From: Streptomyces sp. NBC_00513
GTDB lineage: Bacteria > Actinomycetota > Actinomycetes > Streptomycetales > Streptomycetaceae
Reading direction: 5' to 3'
Assembly: GCF_041431415.1 (NCBI RefSeq)
Contig: NZ_CP107845.1
Span: 124,001 to 188,000 of the forward strand
DNA: 64,000 bases
This document shows, piece after piece, positions 8,533-16,362 of this stretch. Under the pieces are notes generated by a model that was not told the DNA's origin, searched no databases, and was given only the letters and a program-made list of their open reading frames with translations. How positions within the stretch are numbered: position 1 is the first letter of the stretch; each line of letters opens with the position of its first letter. The translations under genes and the position numbers were made by a program.

Positions 8533-8856
8533 GCAAGCCGGACCGGAGCCGTCGGGGACGGCCGCAGTCCGCGCCGCCCTGGCCGCGAAGGAGACCTCTC
8601 ACCACGGCTATTGCGTGGACAGAGAGGTGTCGTTTTTCAATTCGGGCTTGCCCACGGGGTCTGACCTGCCGGAACGCGCCCGCTCCGGTTTCGGGGGTTC
8701 ACACCTCCGGCAGTACCTCCGGTGCAACTCTCAGCACGCCGAGGGAGCCTGGGCAAGCCTGCGAATCGACAGCCAGACCCCCCTTGCCCGCCATGGAACC
8801 CTCGTCGGTCAAGGGGTTGCCCTCCTGTCCTTCGCAGGCTTGCCCAGCGTGGTCCG
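8533..8856. repeat. Non-coding stretch with GCTTGCCC/GGGCAAGC octamers
   Basis: No convincing gene. It contains scattered octamers in both orientations (8646 GCTTGCCC, about 8751 GGGCAAGC, about 8838 GCTTGCCC) and an imperfect copy near 8783. It follows the mini-transposon target duplication. Confidence 0.45.
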
Positions 8857-9045
8857 TCAGCTGCGGGGCCCCTCCCCCAGCACCCGGCGCCCAGATGAGG
8901 CGGAGGCCGCCGACGCCGAGACGGAGGGGCGGAGCTCGTCCTGGGCGGAACGCTCCGCGGCGGTCCGCCGGGAAGCCACCGGCGAATCCTGGTCGGCGCC
9001 GGCGGGCACCGGTCCGTGCCCGAGTGGGCGGCGCGTGGTACTCAT
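8857..9045 (-). CDS. Small hypothetical protein, 62 aa
   Basis: ATG 9045 overlaps the stop of the upstream zinc-ribbon-like gene as ATGA, the usual sign of translational coupling. The product begins MSTTRRPLGHGPVPAGADQD and is rich in Ser, Ala and Arg, with a conserved-looking SPVASRRTAAERSAQDELRP stretch. No family is recognised. The coupling to 9042-9299 is the main reason to believe it is expressed. Confidence 0.45.
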   Translation of the reverse strand: MSTTRRPLGHGPVPAGADQDSPVASRRTAAERSAQDELRPSVSASAASASSGRRVLGEGPRS

Positions 9046-9299
9046 CGCCCTCCGGAGCGCAGGACGCGGATCCATCCGAGGGGTCCGTCCAGTCTCGCGT
9101 CGGCTTCGGCCGCCGCCTGCCTCTCTGCCAGTTCCCGGGCCTGCTCGGCGTCGCGGTCGGCCCGGTGTCGGCAGATGGCTGTCGTTCCCCGTGCGTCGTC
9201 GTCGGGGTAGACCTTGCGTCCGCACTCCCGGCAGCGCCACGCCGCAACGTCCCGGCGCCTGCGCTCTTCCTGGCGCTCCCGCTCTTTGGACCCGACCAT
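9042..9299 (-). CDS. Small zinc-ribbon-like protein, 85 aa
   Basis: Starts at ATG 9299 (MVGSKERERQEERRRRDVAA). A half zinc site WRCRECGRKVYPDDDARGTT is followed by AICRHRADRDAEQARELAER, so Cys-x2-Cys and Cys-x-His could bind one metal ion. The rest is a charged helix ending LGWIRVLRSGGR. Such short proteins are frequent on Streptomyces plasmids and their role is not known. A degraded copy of the C-terminal half lies at about 10360-10570 in the same orientation. The upstream DNA has the ACCCACAC-rich run at 9395-9420 rather than a strong ribosome site. Confidence 0.55.
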   Translation of the reverse strand: MVGSKERERQEERRRRDVAAWRCRECGRKVYPDDDARGTTAICRHRADRDAEQARELAERQAAAEADARLDGPLGWIRVLRSGGR

Positions 9300-9760
9300 C
9301 AGGCAGCCACACCCAGGCCCCGCGACCGCACCGCCCCTCAACGGCCAACCGCCCAGGCCCACCGACCGAAGAACCAAGCAACCAACCCCCACACAAACCC
9401 AGACCCACCCACACCCACACAAGAACGTCTGGCTAGTCACCGGTCGCGATACCGGGCCTGACCAGGGACGACATCGAGGAGGCCCCGTACCCGCTTCCCC
9501 TCATGTCTCCCCCTGGTTTCCCCCCATGTGTACCGCCGCCAGGGGCCCGCGCCGGCCGGAACGGGCCTTGGAGACTGGACGGATGAACGAGCTTCGCCCG
9601 CTGGGCTGAAACCCCGTCCGCCGGCCCCGCAGCTGCACCACCCCCTGGTCCCCGTCGCCGACGTCCAACAGGACCGGCGACGTCGCCGGCCCTGGACCGA
9701 ACCGAGCCGCGAACAACCCAACCGGCGAGTACCCCGAGCCGCCGCCCCGGCCAGCACACC

Positions 9761-9890
9761 GACCGGTGACTCACCGGTGAACTCACCGGTGAGTTCAGCA
9801 ACCGGTGACTGAGCCGGTGAGTTCACCGCACAGGGCAGGTGACTGGGCCGGTGACCCAGTTACCCGGCCAGTTACCGAGTCGGTTACCTC
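9761..9890. repeat. CCGGTGACT iteron-like array 1 followed by GTTACC copies
   Basis: Contains ACCGGTGACT, CACCGGTGAACT, CACCGGTGAGTT, ACCGGTGACTGA, GCCGGTGAGTT, CAGGTGACTGG and GCCGGTGACCC within 110 bases, then GTTACC at about 9859, 9872 and 9883. Spacing is irregular at 11-17 bases. The copies are too regular in sequence and too closely packed to be chance. Confidence 0.65.
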
Positions 9891-10359
9891 CGCGCCTGCT
9901 ACCAGGCCTGACCAGCGAAAAGACGTCCCGCAGGGTCACTTGCGCGCCTAGGTATCTGGGGTTGCACCGGAGCATGCGCGGTCACGCCGTCGCCCGCACG
10001 GCCGCGACGCCGGTCCGAGTACACCGGTCGTGGTCGTCATGCCGGGCAATCCACGGTGCCGTCATGACGGTGCGCCGCCACTGCGCCTCTGACCATCGGG
10101 ACGCGGCCCCGCCGCGGTGGGCGTAGCGTGGAAAGTGGAGCCCGAAGGGGTGGTCCATCCCCCGGGTGCCGTGGTTGGGATCGCACACCCTCGGGCGGGA
10201 GTCTGTTCGGCAGGCGCCCGCCCGGCCACTCACGACGCGGCCCCGACACACCGGATGGTGTGTCGGGGCCGAGGTTCGGGCCGGTCGTACTGCCCCAGAG
10301 CGCGCTGGGCACCGGCCCTGACCCGCGCACCCATGTCGACGCGGACTGGATCCGACTCT

Positions 10360-10570
10360 ATGCGACCCTCCGGAGCGCAGGGCGCGGATCCATCCGAGGG
10401 GTCCGTCCAGCCTCGCGTCGGCTTCCTGCCGCCGCCTGGTCCTGCACCCGTTCCCGGGGCCTGCTCGGCGTCGAGGTCGGCCCGGTGTCGGCAGATGTCA
10501 CAGAGACCACCCGCGGCTTTCGTGCCCCGTGCGTCGTCGTCGAGGCCCGTAACCCTGCGGCCCGGCCGGA
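10360..10570 (-). pseudogene. Degraded copy of the zinc-ribbon-like gene
   Basis: DNA at 10370-10560 parallels 9050-9215 almost base for base (shared GATCCATCCGAGGGGTCCGT and CGGCCCGGTGTCGGCAGATG), but small indels break the frame. Pieces such as DDDARGT, ICRHRADLDAEQA and GWTDPSDG appear in different frames. This is a remnant of a local duplication, in direct orientation about 1.3 kb apart. Confidence 0.6.
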
Positions 10571-10730
10571 GGTAACCAGGCTTGGCCAGTCCACCACCGG
10601 TCGGCCGCGGACTGCTCCTGATCGGCGGGGGCGAACCGATCAGGAGCCGAACCCCAGACCGGTCAAGCCCCCGACCCGTCAACGCGGAGGTCGGCTAAAA
10701 CCAAAGACGTCACGGCCTGGGGCAGAGTGG

Positions 10731-10890
10731 GTCCTGACACCGCCACGCACGGGTGAACACGGGCCCCGAGCCAGGACAGGACGGGAAACGCGGCCGATGT
10801 CAGGACCGTGGACCGCCCCGAGAGTCACCGGGGGGAACCTACGGAAGCCCCCGGGGCGGCGTGCATCCCGCCCCCTACAACGACCGGACA
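10731..10890. repeat. GTCCTGACAC ... TGTCAGGACC module, copy 1
   Basis: GTCCTGACACC at about 10732, GCCAGGACAGG at 10770, GATGTCAGGACC at 10796, GGACCGCCCCGAG, GGGGGAACCT and CCCGGGGCGGCGTGC follow in this order. The same order of blocks occurs at 62765-62925, and the first part again at 63110-63205. The outer blocks are inverted relative to each other. Confidence 0.55.
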
Positions 10891-10970
10891 TGCCACCGGA
10901 TGCGGGCCACCTCCCAGCAGCACGCCGAACGTGGTCCGGCGCGCTGACAGTGCCTCAACCGCGCGGTGAC

Positions 10971-11060
10971 TGACGACCGGTGACCGGTTACGTCACCGGT
11001 GACTGAATCCATTGACCGACGACCGGGACCGGTGACCGGTGACTGGAGGCCGGTGACTCG
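10971..11060. repeat. CCGGTGACT iteron-like array 2
   Basis: Copies include GACCGGTGACCGG, CACCGGTGACTGA, GACCGGTGACCGGTGACTGG and GCCGGTGACTCG. Same motif family as at 9761, 11361 and 63774. Confidence 0.6.
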
Positions 11061-11360
11061 GCGGCCGCGCTCGTGACCGACGCCGTGCTGGTGCTGTCGG
11101 CCGGGGCGGCATCCGGCGACGTGTGACGGCTGCCGGACCTGCCCGCAGCCGACAGCGCCACAGGGCAGGGAACGGCCCGTGACGTGCGGCTCCCTGCACC
11201 CAACATTGCACCGCTCCACCACGCGAGGTCCCCAATTGACGCGCTGAGGCAAAGGTCGGACTCACCCGGACAGAGGGCACTGCTCGCCGCTCCGAATACC
11301 GGCTCCCGCACCCGCACCCGCACCATCCCGCCCGGTCGGCGAAGCGCCTGAATCCGGCTG

Positions 11361-11473
11361 TGACTGGCGGCCGGTGACCGGTGACTGAATCGGTGACCAA
11401 GATTGGTGACTGAAGGCCGCTGACCAGTGGCTGACACCGGTGACCAGGCTCGGTGACTGCGGCCGGTGAGTAG
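11361..11473. repeat. CCGGTGACT iteron-like array 3
   Basis: Copies include TGTGACTGG, CCGGTGACCGGTGACTGAAT, CGGTGACCA, TTGGTGACTGAA, CACCGGTGACCA and TCGGTGACTGC, then GCCGGTGAGTAG. Non-coding on both strands as far as I can judge. Confidence 0.6.
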
Positions 11474-11670
11474 AGAGAGGGGACGCCGGAGAGCGCCTCC
11501 AGCATCGGGCACTCCATACGGACCGGGTTCGGCCCGCCGGATGCGCACCGCGGGCATCGGCCCGTCGGGCGCGCACCGATTCAGGTTGCGGGGTGCGGGT
11601 TCGCCGCCGTGGCGGCACCGCATCCCCGACAGCAGCTGCGGGCGCGCGCATCGTGCGGGCCCGGCCCGAG

Positions 11671-12110
11671 GTGGGCCGAGGACCCAAACTCTCGACCCCG
11701 ACACGGGGCTGGCCACAGCCCCGACGAGGCCGGTTACCGACCCTGGACACTTCCGTCACACACGCCTGCGCTGTACACGCAACCCGTTTGAGCGTGGCCC
11801 TGACATTCACTGACCGCTACACCCACCCCAGGCGCGCACGGCCCAGTCGATCAACGCGCACCGGCTCACCACCGAACGCACTCGATCACCCCATCACCCA
11901 AACGGAGCACAAGGTTCCGTAACGGCCATTCTGCACGACTATTCGCACGAACATGCGGAAACCGCAGCTCGGAACGAATGTGTCCACCTGCCCTGAGGCC
12001 CCACCTCGCCGACTCGGCACTCAGCAGGCCCGACACACGCTGGGGTGCTCGGCTCGATCAGTGAGTGACCTCCGAAGCCGACAGCCTCTGTTTCACGACG
12101 GAAACGGCGC
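11671..12110. repeat. Long repeat R, copy 1 (about 440 bp)
   Basis: From GTGGGCCGAGGACCCAAACT onward this matches 44227-44645 in the same orientation, with shared blocks GAGGCCGGTTACCGACCCTG, GCGTGGCCCTGACATTCACT and GACCTCCGAAGCCG. Differences are scattered substitutions and small indels, and no frame is conserved between the two copies, so the conserved unit is probably not protein-coding. Confidence 0.6.
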
Positions 12111-12390
12111 AGGGCTACGACGTCGCACCCGGGGACCATGCGCAGCGAGAACCTTTGGGCATCGGCAGCCACCCGACGCCGGGACTGGGAACGGCTGACC
12201 CGCGCGAGCACCTGGCCGACCTCGGCATCGGCTGGGCACGCCGGTGGGAAAGATCAGCCCCTAATGTCCCTGACAAACCCGGGCGATTGATGACCAATAT
12301 CAGCACCCGCACCGCACGTCGCCGCATCCAAGCCGCAGCCAACTCGGTGACGAACAGACCAGCACCCCTGACCCGACCCCGCTCCGGTCC

Positions 12391-12805
12391 CTACAGTGCG
12401 CGTGCCGCCTCGAGCATGTCGGCTGTCGTGAACAGCCGGCTGGCTCCGGTGACGTCCAGAAGCCGGCCCAACTGGGTAGGCACGGTGCCCGCCAGGACCA
12501 GACGGCCCCGTGCGCAGCAGGATCAGCATCACGTTGAGCGTGGAGGAGTCGGCGAAGGTGACGGCGGTGATGTCCAGGACGATCCGCCGTACCTCGGGGT
12601 GGTCGATAGCCGCCGTGGTGGCCGTTTTGAGGCGGCCGAGGGTCTCGGCGTCGAACTCGCCGTCTGCACACAACGCATCTACCCGGCCATGGACGCGATC
12701 CTGCGGAGCACTTTGCGAACACCAGATCATCGTGACGCGCGGCGGCTCCCTGGCGCGCGTCGTGGCGTCCTGGACCAGGATGCCGATCGAGTCCTGCGAT
12801 CCCAT
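12391..12805 (-). pseudogene. STAS-domain anti-sigma factor antagonist, frameshifted
   Basis: The frame from 12805 gives CADGEFDAETLGRLKTATTA and VRRIVLDITAVTFADSSTLN, the core of a SpoIIAA/BldG-type STAS domain with the phosphorylatable Ser in DSS. After LLRTG the frame breaks in a GGGG run near 12508, and the next frame supplies RLVLAGTVPTQLGRLLDVTG and the end ADMLEAARAL at TAG 12391. Joined, it would be a normal STAS protein of about 115-135 residues. These proteins release sigma factors from SpoIIAB-like kinases, and the neighbouring gene at 12822 encodes such an ATPase, so this was probably a partner pair. It may be a true pseudogene or a sequencing error. Confidence 0.6.
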
Positions 12806-12821
12806 CTAGCACGCCTACTGG

Positions 12822-13274
12822 CTATGGTGAGACCCCGCCCAATTCCGCCCAGACGATGTGCTTGCCGTGACTCCGCTCGACGCCCCAGCGCCGTGCCAAC
12901 TCGGCGACAATGCGCAGTCCTCTGCCGTCACACTCCAGCGACGGATAGTCGTCAAGGCCACGGCTGTTGCACCCTGGCGTGAATCCCGGACCGCTGTCGG
13001 CGACTTCCAGCCGGGCATGGACCGCTTTCGAGGAATCCTCCGCCAGCATGAGGGCGACCCAAACCGGCACACCACCGTGCCGGATGGCGTTCGTGGCAAG
13101 TTCACTGGCGACCACGGCAAGGTCGTCGCCCAGCAGCCGGCTTTGGTACTTGTTGAGGTGAGCACCGACCCAAGCGCGAAGCTCCGCCGGAGCCCGATCG
13201 TCGCAGGGAAGGCGGCAGTCGTAGGCCGTGATGAAGCGGTCCGCCGTCGGCGTAAACGAAGCGGGAAGAGGCAT
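12822..13274 (-). CDS. Anti-sigma regulatory factor-type ATPase (HATPase_c_2), 150 aa
   Basis: ATG 13274 with GGAG ten bases upstream. The GHKL fold is complete: N box ELATNAIRHGG, G1 box VADSGPGFTPG and G2 box DGRGLRIVAELARRWG. This is the RsbW/SpoIIAB-like family, which phosphorylates STAS antagonists and holds sigma factors or other partners in the cytoplasm. Streptomyces carry dozens. Its likely partner, the STAS gene, lies directly downstream but is frameshifted. The upstream region is shared with the divergent GntR gene and contains two TCGTATACGA-like sites, so GntR may also affect it. There is no sigma factor gene nearby. Confidence 0.75.
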   Translation of the reverse strand: MPLPASFTPTADRFITAYDCRLPCDDRAPAELRAWVGAHLNKYQSRLLGDDLAVVASELATNAIRHGGVPVWVALMLAEDSSKAVHARLEVADSGPGFTPGCNSRGLDDYPSLECDGRGLRIVAELARRWGVERSHGKHIVWAELGGVSP

Positions 13275-13348
13275 TTCAGGCTCCCTGTGCAGGGGGAACT
13301 GAGCGGGTCGAACCGCGCCAGGATGGGACGCCGACCCAGATCAAAAGC

Positions 13349-13407
13349 ATATCGTATACGAATCATCGGTCAATACTCCCCTAGGTCCTCGGGATATCGA
13401 ATACGAT
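13349..13407. promoter_or_regulatory. Two candidate GntR operator sites
   Basis: ATATCGTATACGAAT at 13349-13363 and ATATCGAATACGAT at 13394-13407 are near-palindromes between the divergent ATPase and GntR genes. The second overlaps a possible -10 (TACGAT) only six bases before the GntR ATG, which would suit autorepression of a leaderless message. Related sites occur at 21973 and 24540. Confidence 0.6.
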
Positions 13408-13413
13408 GAACGA

Positions 13414-14091
13414 ATGACAGCGAAGGCATGGTCCGGGCGGCTACCCGAGGTTAAGAGCAAGGCAGACCTGGTATACGAGAGCCTGCGCTCAGCTATCGGA
13501 GAAGGGCAGCTGCGGCCGGGCGCGAAGGTCAACATGGACGAGCTCGCCCGGGACTACGGCGTGAGCAAGATTCCTGTCCGAGAAGCCGTGAAGCGCCTCG
13601 AGTCCGAGGGCCTGCTCGTCGCCAAGGTCCACTCCGGCGTGACCGTAGCCTCCGTGGACCTCACCGAGATGCGCGGCGTATTCCTCGCCCGCGAGGCCAT
13701 CGAGGGTCTCGTCGCGGGTCTCGTGGCTGAGAAGGCTGACGGCGCCCTGATTGCAGAGCTGGAGGACATCCAGGGAATGATGCGCCGGTCACTGCAGGAG
13801 GGCTCCATGGAAGCTCTCCCCCAGCTGAACAGTTCCTTCCACCAGTCGCTCGCCGCAGCCACCGGCTACAGGATCCTCAGCGAGCTCACCGAACAGCTCC
13901 TGATGACGATCCGGCGCTACCGGCTGGTCGAGCCGATCGATCCCATCAACTGGCGATCCGTCATCGAGGAGCACGATGCGATCGTCGCGGCTCTGCGCGC
14001 GGGTGACACCACGGCGGCGGCTGAAGCGGCGCGGGCCCATACAGCGTCCCAGGCCCGCCACGAGGTCGACACCGAGGACAGCACGGACTGA
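13414..14091 (+). CDS. GntR family regulator (FadR/FCD type), 225 aa
   Basis: The N-terminal winged helix-turn-helix covers residues about 16-78 (KSKADLVYESLRSAIGEGQL, MDELARDYGVSKIPVREAVK, LLVAKVHSGVTVA). The FCD ligand-binding domain follows, with the metal-binding pattern of Asp/His positions in LNSSFHQSLAAATG and IEEHDAIVAALRAGD. FCD-type GntR proteins usually repress sugar-acid catabolism genes and release DNA on binding a pathway intermediate. The matching palindromes before this gene, before the MHS transporter and between aldolase and SDR make it the likely regulator of the whole 14.6-25.4 kb block. The inducer is unknown; an aldonate or keto-deoxy acid is a reasonable guess. Confidence 0.85.
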   Translation: MTAKAWSGRLPEVKSKADLVYESLRSAIGEGQLRPGAKVNMDELARDYGVSKIPVREAVKRLESEGLLVAKVHSGVTVASVDLTEMRGVFLAREAIEGLVAGLVAEKADGALIAELEDIQGMMRRSLQEGSMEALPQLNSSFHQSLAAATGYRILSELTEQLLMTIRRYRLVEPIDPINWRSVIEEHDAIVAALRAGDTTAAAEAARAHTASQARHEVDTEDSTD

Positions 14092-14544
14092 GAGTATTTG
14101 TGAACCTGCGCCCGAAGTATCTCGTTGCAACGCCGATGCGGCTGGGGAGCGGGCGCAGGGTCCGCCTCGGATGTGGAAGCGGCGGCCTTCGTCGACCCTT
14201 CCCTGCCCGGGGCTCTGCGCCGACTGCTTGCGAGGGTTCATCGTCCGCTATGCCCTGCGGGCAGGTCCGGCCAGATCTGACCGCACTCGTCTTCATGATC
14301 AAGGGATGCATCGGGCGACGCTTCCTCCGGCAGCGCGGGTTCTGCGGTCATTGCCCCGAGACCCTGTATCCAGCCGGCCAGTTGACGGTGGCCCTGCGCG
14401 TTCGACGAAGCGGCCGGTGGAGCGCAGCGTCGTGAACCGCGCTACTTCAGCGGTTCCTCCGCCATCGGCGGGACCCCGAGATGGCCCGGTCAAGGAGCGG
14501 TGAGACGCCTTCACCTGAATGGACGCGCAGGGTCTGACGCGGTG
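14092..14544. other. Intergenic region, no gene seen
   Basis: About 450 bases between GntR and the end of the ABC operon. The open frames lack ribosome sites and family resemblance, and I see no tRNA or repeat. Confidence 0.4.
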
Positions 14545-14575
14545 GTGCCGCCCCTCGTGGGCCGAGGGGCGGCAC
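14545..14575 (-). terminator. Terminator of the ABC transporter operon
   Basis: Perfect 13-bp stem GTGCCGCCCCTCG / CGAGGGGCGGCAC with a five-base loop, 17 bases beyond the stop of the last permease gene. Confidence 0.8.
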
Positions 14576-14591
14576 GGTCTCGGGGGTCGCA

Positions 14592-15413
14592 TCACTCCTT
14601 GACGGCGCCGCCTGTCAGTCCGCGGACGAAGAATCGCTGGAGCAGGATGAAGCAGAGCACGACCGGAACGGCGGCCATCACCGAGCCTGCCATGAGCAGG
14701 TCCCAGCGGGGGTCGAACTGGTTCTGAAAGCGGGCGAGGCCGACCGGGAGCGTGCGCAGGAGTTCGTTGTTGGTGACTAGGGACGGCCAGGCAAATTCGC
14801 CCCAGGTCCACATGAACTTGAGGACGGCGACCGTGCCGAGGGCCGGCCATGAGCTCGGCAGCAGCACGCTCCACAGGGTGCGGATACGGCCAGCGCCGTC
14901 GATGGCAGCTGCTTCGTCGAGCTGGATGGGCAGGGTGATGAAGTGCTGTCGGAGCAGGAAGATGCCAGTAGGGCTGGCGAGGAACGGGATGATGAGGGCC
15001 CAGTAGGTGTCGATCCAGCCGAGGTCGCGCATGACGAGGTAGAGCGGGACCAGGATGACCTGAGTGGGGATCATCAGGGTGGCGAGGATCAGAGTGAGCA
15101 CCACCTGGCGGCCGCGGAACCTGATGCGGCTGAGCCCGTAGGCGGCGAGCGTGTCGAACACCAGGTTCCCCGCGACGACAGAGCCAGCCACGAGCACCGA
15201 GTTGCCGAACCACTGCCAGAACGGGAAGCGGGTGACGACCTCCCGGTAGGCGTCGAGCGATGCGGAGGCGGGTATGAGACTCGCGTTTGTGCCCAGGAGC
15301 TCCTCCATGGGCTGGAGCGAGGTGAGCGCCATCCACAGCACGGGCAGGCCTGCGAAGACACAGATCAGGGTGAGCCACAGCGTTCTTGGGAGGGCGTTCA
15401 GCCTGGCGTTCAT
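14592..15413 (-). CDS. Carbohydrate ABC transporter permease (MalG type), 273 aa
   Basis: ATG 15413 overlaps the stop of the upstream permease by four bases (ATGA). It has six predicted membrane spans, from LWLTLICVFAGLPVLWMALT to VMAAVPVVLCFILLQRFFV, and the EAA loop DEAAAIDGAGRIRTLWSVLL near residue 185 that docks onto the ATPase. This is the usual CUT1 inner-membrane subunit of about 275 residues. With 15410-16357 and the binding protein 16363-17688 it forms an oligosaccharide importer. No ATPase gene is in the block; in Streptomyces CUT1 systems the shared ATPase MsiK normally energises them. Confidence 0.9.
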   Translation of the reverse strand: MNARLNALPRTLWLTLICVFAGLPVLWMALTSLQPMEELLGTNASLIPASASLDAYREVVTRFPFWQWFGNSVLVAGSVVAGNLVFDTLAAYGLSRIRFRGRQVVLTLILATLMIPTQVILVPLYLVMRDLGWIDTYWALIIPFLASPTGIFLLRQHFITLPIQLDEAAAIDGAGRIRTLWSVLLPSSWPALGTVAVLKFMWTWGEFAWPSLVTNNELLRTLPVGLARFQNQFDPRWDLLMAGSVMAAVPVVLCFILLQRFFVRGLTGGAVKE

Positions 15414-16357
15414 GACTCCTCCCTCGAGGTCAGGTGCATCCGGATCAGGGTGATGAGGAGCAGGACCACGAAGAGGACCACGGACGCAGCCGAGGCCACG
15501 CCCACATCGGTGAGGAGCTTGGTGTAGATGAAGGTGACGACGGTTGTGGTCGCGGTGCCGGGGCCGCCTTCGGTCATCACCCACACCTGGTCGAAGACCT
15601 TGAAGGAGTTGAAGACCAGGAGCAGGAAGACAGCGGCGCCTGCGGGGCGCAGCATCGGCAGGGTGATGGAGCGGAACTGGCGCCAAGGCCCGGCGCGGTC
15701 GATCGTGGCCGCTTCGTAGAGTTCGGCGGGGATGCGTTGGAGGCCGCCGAGCAGGATGAGGGCGTAGATCCCGAAGTCCTTCCAGATGCTCACCAGGGCC
15801 ACTGCGGGAAGCGCCAGGTCGTTGTCGAAGAGCCAGCGGGCGCCGTCGGCACCGACGAGGCCGAACAGGTTGTTGACCAGGCCGTGGTCGGGCTCGTAGA
15901 GCCACTTCCAGATCAGGCCGGCGACGACCATGGGAATGACTGCGGGCAGAACGGTGATCGTGCGGACGAGGCGGGCGGAGGCGAGCTCACGGTTGGCCGC
16001 GATTGCTGTGGCGAGTGCCAGGACGTAGGTGCCTGCCAGGGTGATGGCGGTGAACACGACGGTGTGCAGAAGGCTTTCACGGAAGGTGCCTGCGCTGAGG
16101 ATGGCGGTGTAGTTCTGCATCCCGACGAACTCGGGCGGTCCCAGCATGTTCCACCGGTCGGTGCTGAGCAGCATCGACTGGACCATGGGGTAGAAGGTGA
16201 ACCCGAGGATGACCAGGAGGGCGGGAGCGACGGAGAGCCAGCCGGCGAGGGCCCCGCTGGGCCTGCGCCGACGGCGCCCGGTGCCGCGCGGGCGGCGGAG
16301 GCCGCCGTCCGCGCGGTCCGTGGCGAGCTCCGTGCGAAGCTCGGTTGCACTGGGCAT
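15410..16357 (-). CDS. Carbohydrate ABC transporter permease (MalF type), 315 aa
   Basis: The start at 16357 lies five bases after the stop of the binding-protein gene. A basic cytoplasmic N-terminus is followed by six membrane segments (LSVAPALLVILGFTFYPMVQ first) and the EAA loop YEAATIDRAGPWRQFRSITL. Length and order match the CUT1 family. It forms a heterodimeric pore with the downstream MalG-type protein, and the four-base overlap implies coupled translation. Confidence 0.9.
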   Translation of the reverse strand: MPSATELRTELATDRADGGLRRPRGTGRRRRRPSGALAGWLSVAPALLVILGFTFYPMVQSMLLSTDRWNMLGPPEFVGMQNYTAILSAGTFRESLLHTVVFTAITLAGTYVLALATAIAANRELASARLVRTITVLPAVIPMVVAGLIWKWLYEPDHGLVNNLFGLVGADGARWLFDNDLALPAVALVSIWKDFGIYALILLGGLQRIPAELYEAATIDRAGPWRQFRSITLPMLRPAGAAVFLLLVFNSFKVFDQVWVMTEGGPGTATTTVVTFIYTKLLTDVGVASAASVVLFVVLLLITLIRMHLTSREES

Positions 16358-16362
16358 GAGTC

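Larger units (their letters stand above)
9300..12390. other. 3-kb repeat-rich region with few or no genes
   Basis: Open frames here are on all strands, lack ribosome sites and do not resemble known families. What can be seen instead: GGTGACT arrays (9761-9870, 10971-11060, 11361-11473), GTTACC copies (9857-9890), a degraded zinc-ribbon gene copy (10360-10570), a TCCTGACAC/TGTCAGGA module (10731-10890), and the long repeat R1 (11671-12110). Near 12205-12245 the frame HLADLGIGWARRW matches the very end of helicase-associated domains, so a helicase scrap is probably present. An origin, centromere or transfer site would fit; none is proven. Confidence 0.45.

Noticed and set aside
9761..11473. CRISPR array suggested by the many short repeats
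   Set aside because: Copies are 8-12 bases with irregular 5-17-base gaps and no constant spacer length, and no cas genes are present.
14092..14544. Possible tRNA or small gene between GntR and the ABC operon
   Set aside because: No cloverleaf with TTC-type T-loop was found and no frame has a ribosome site.
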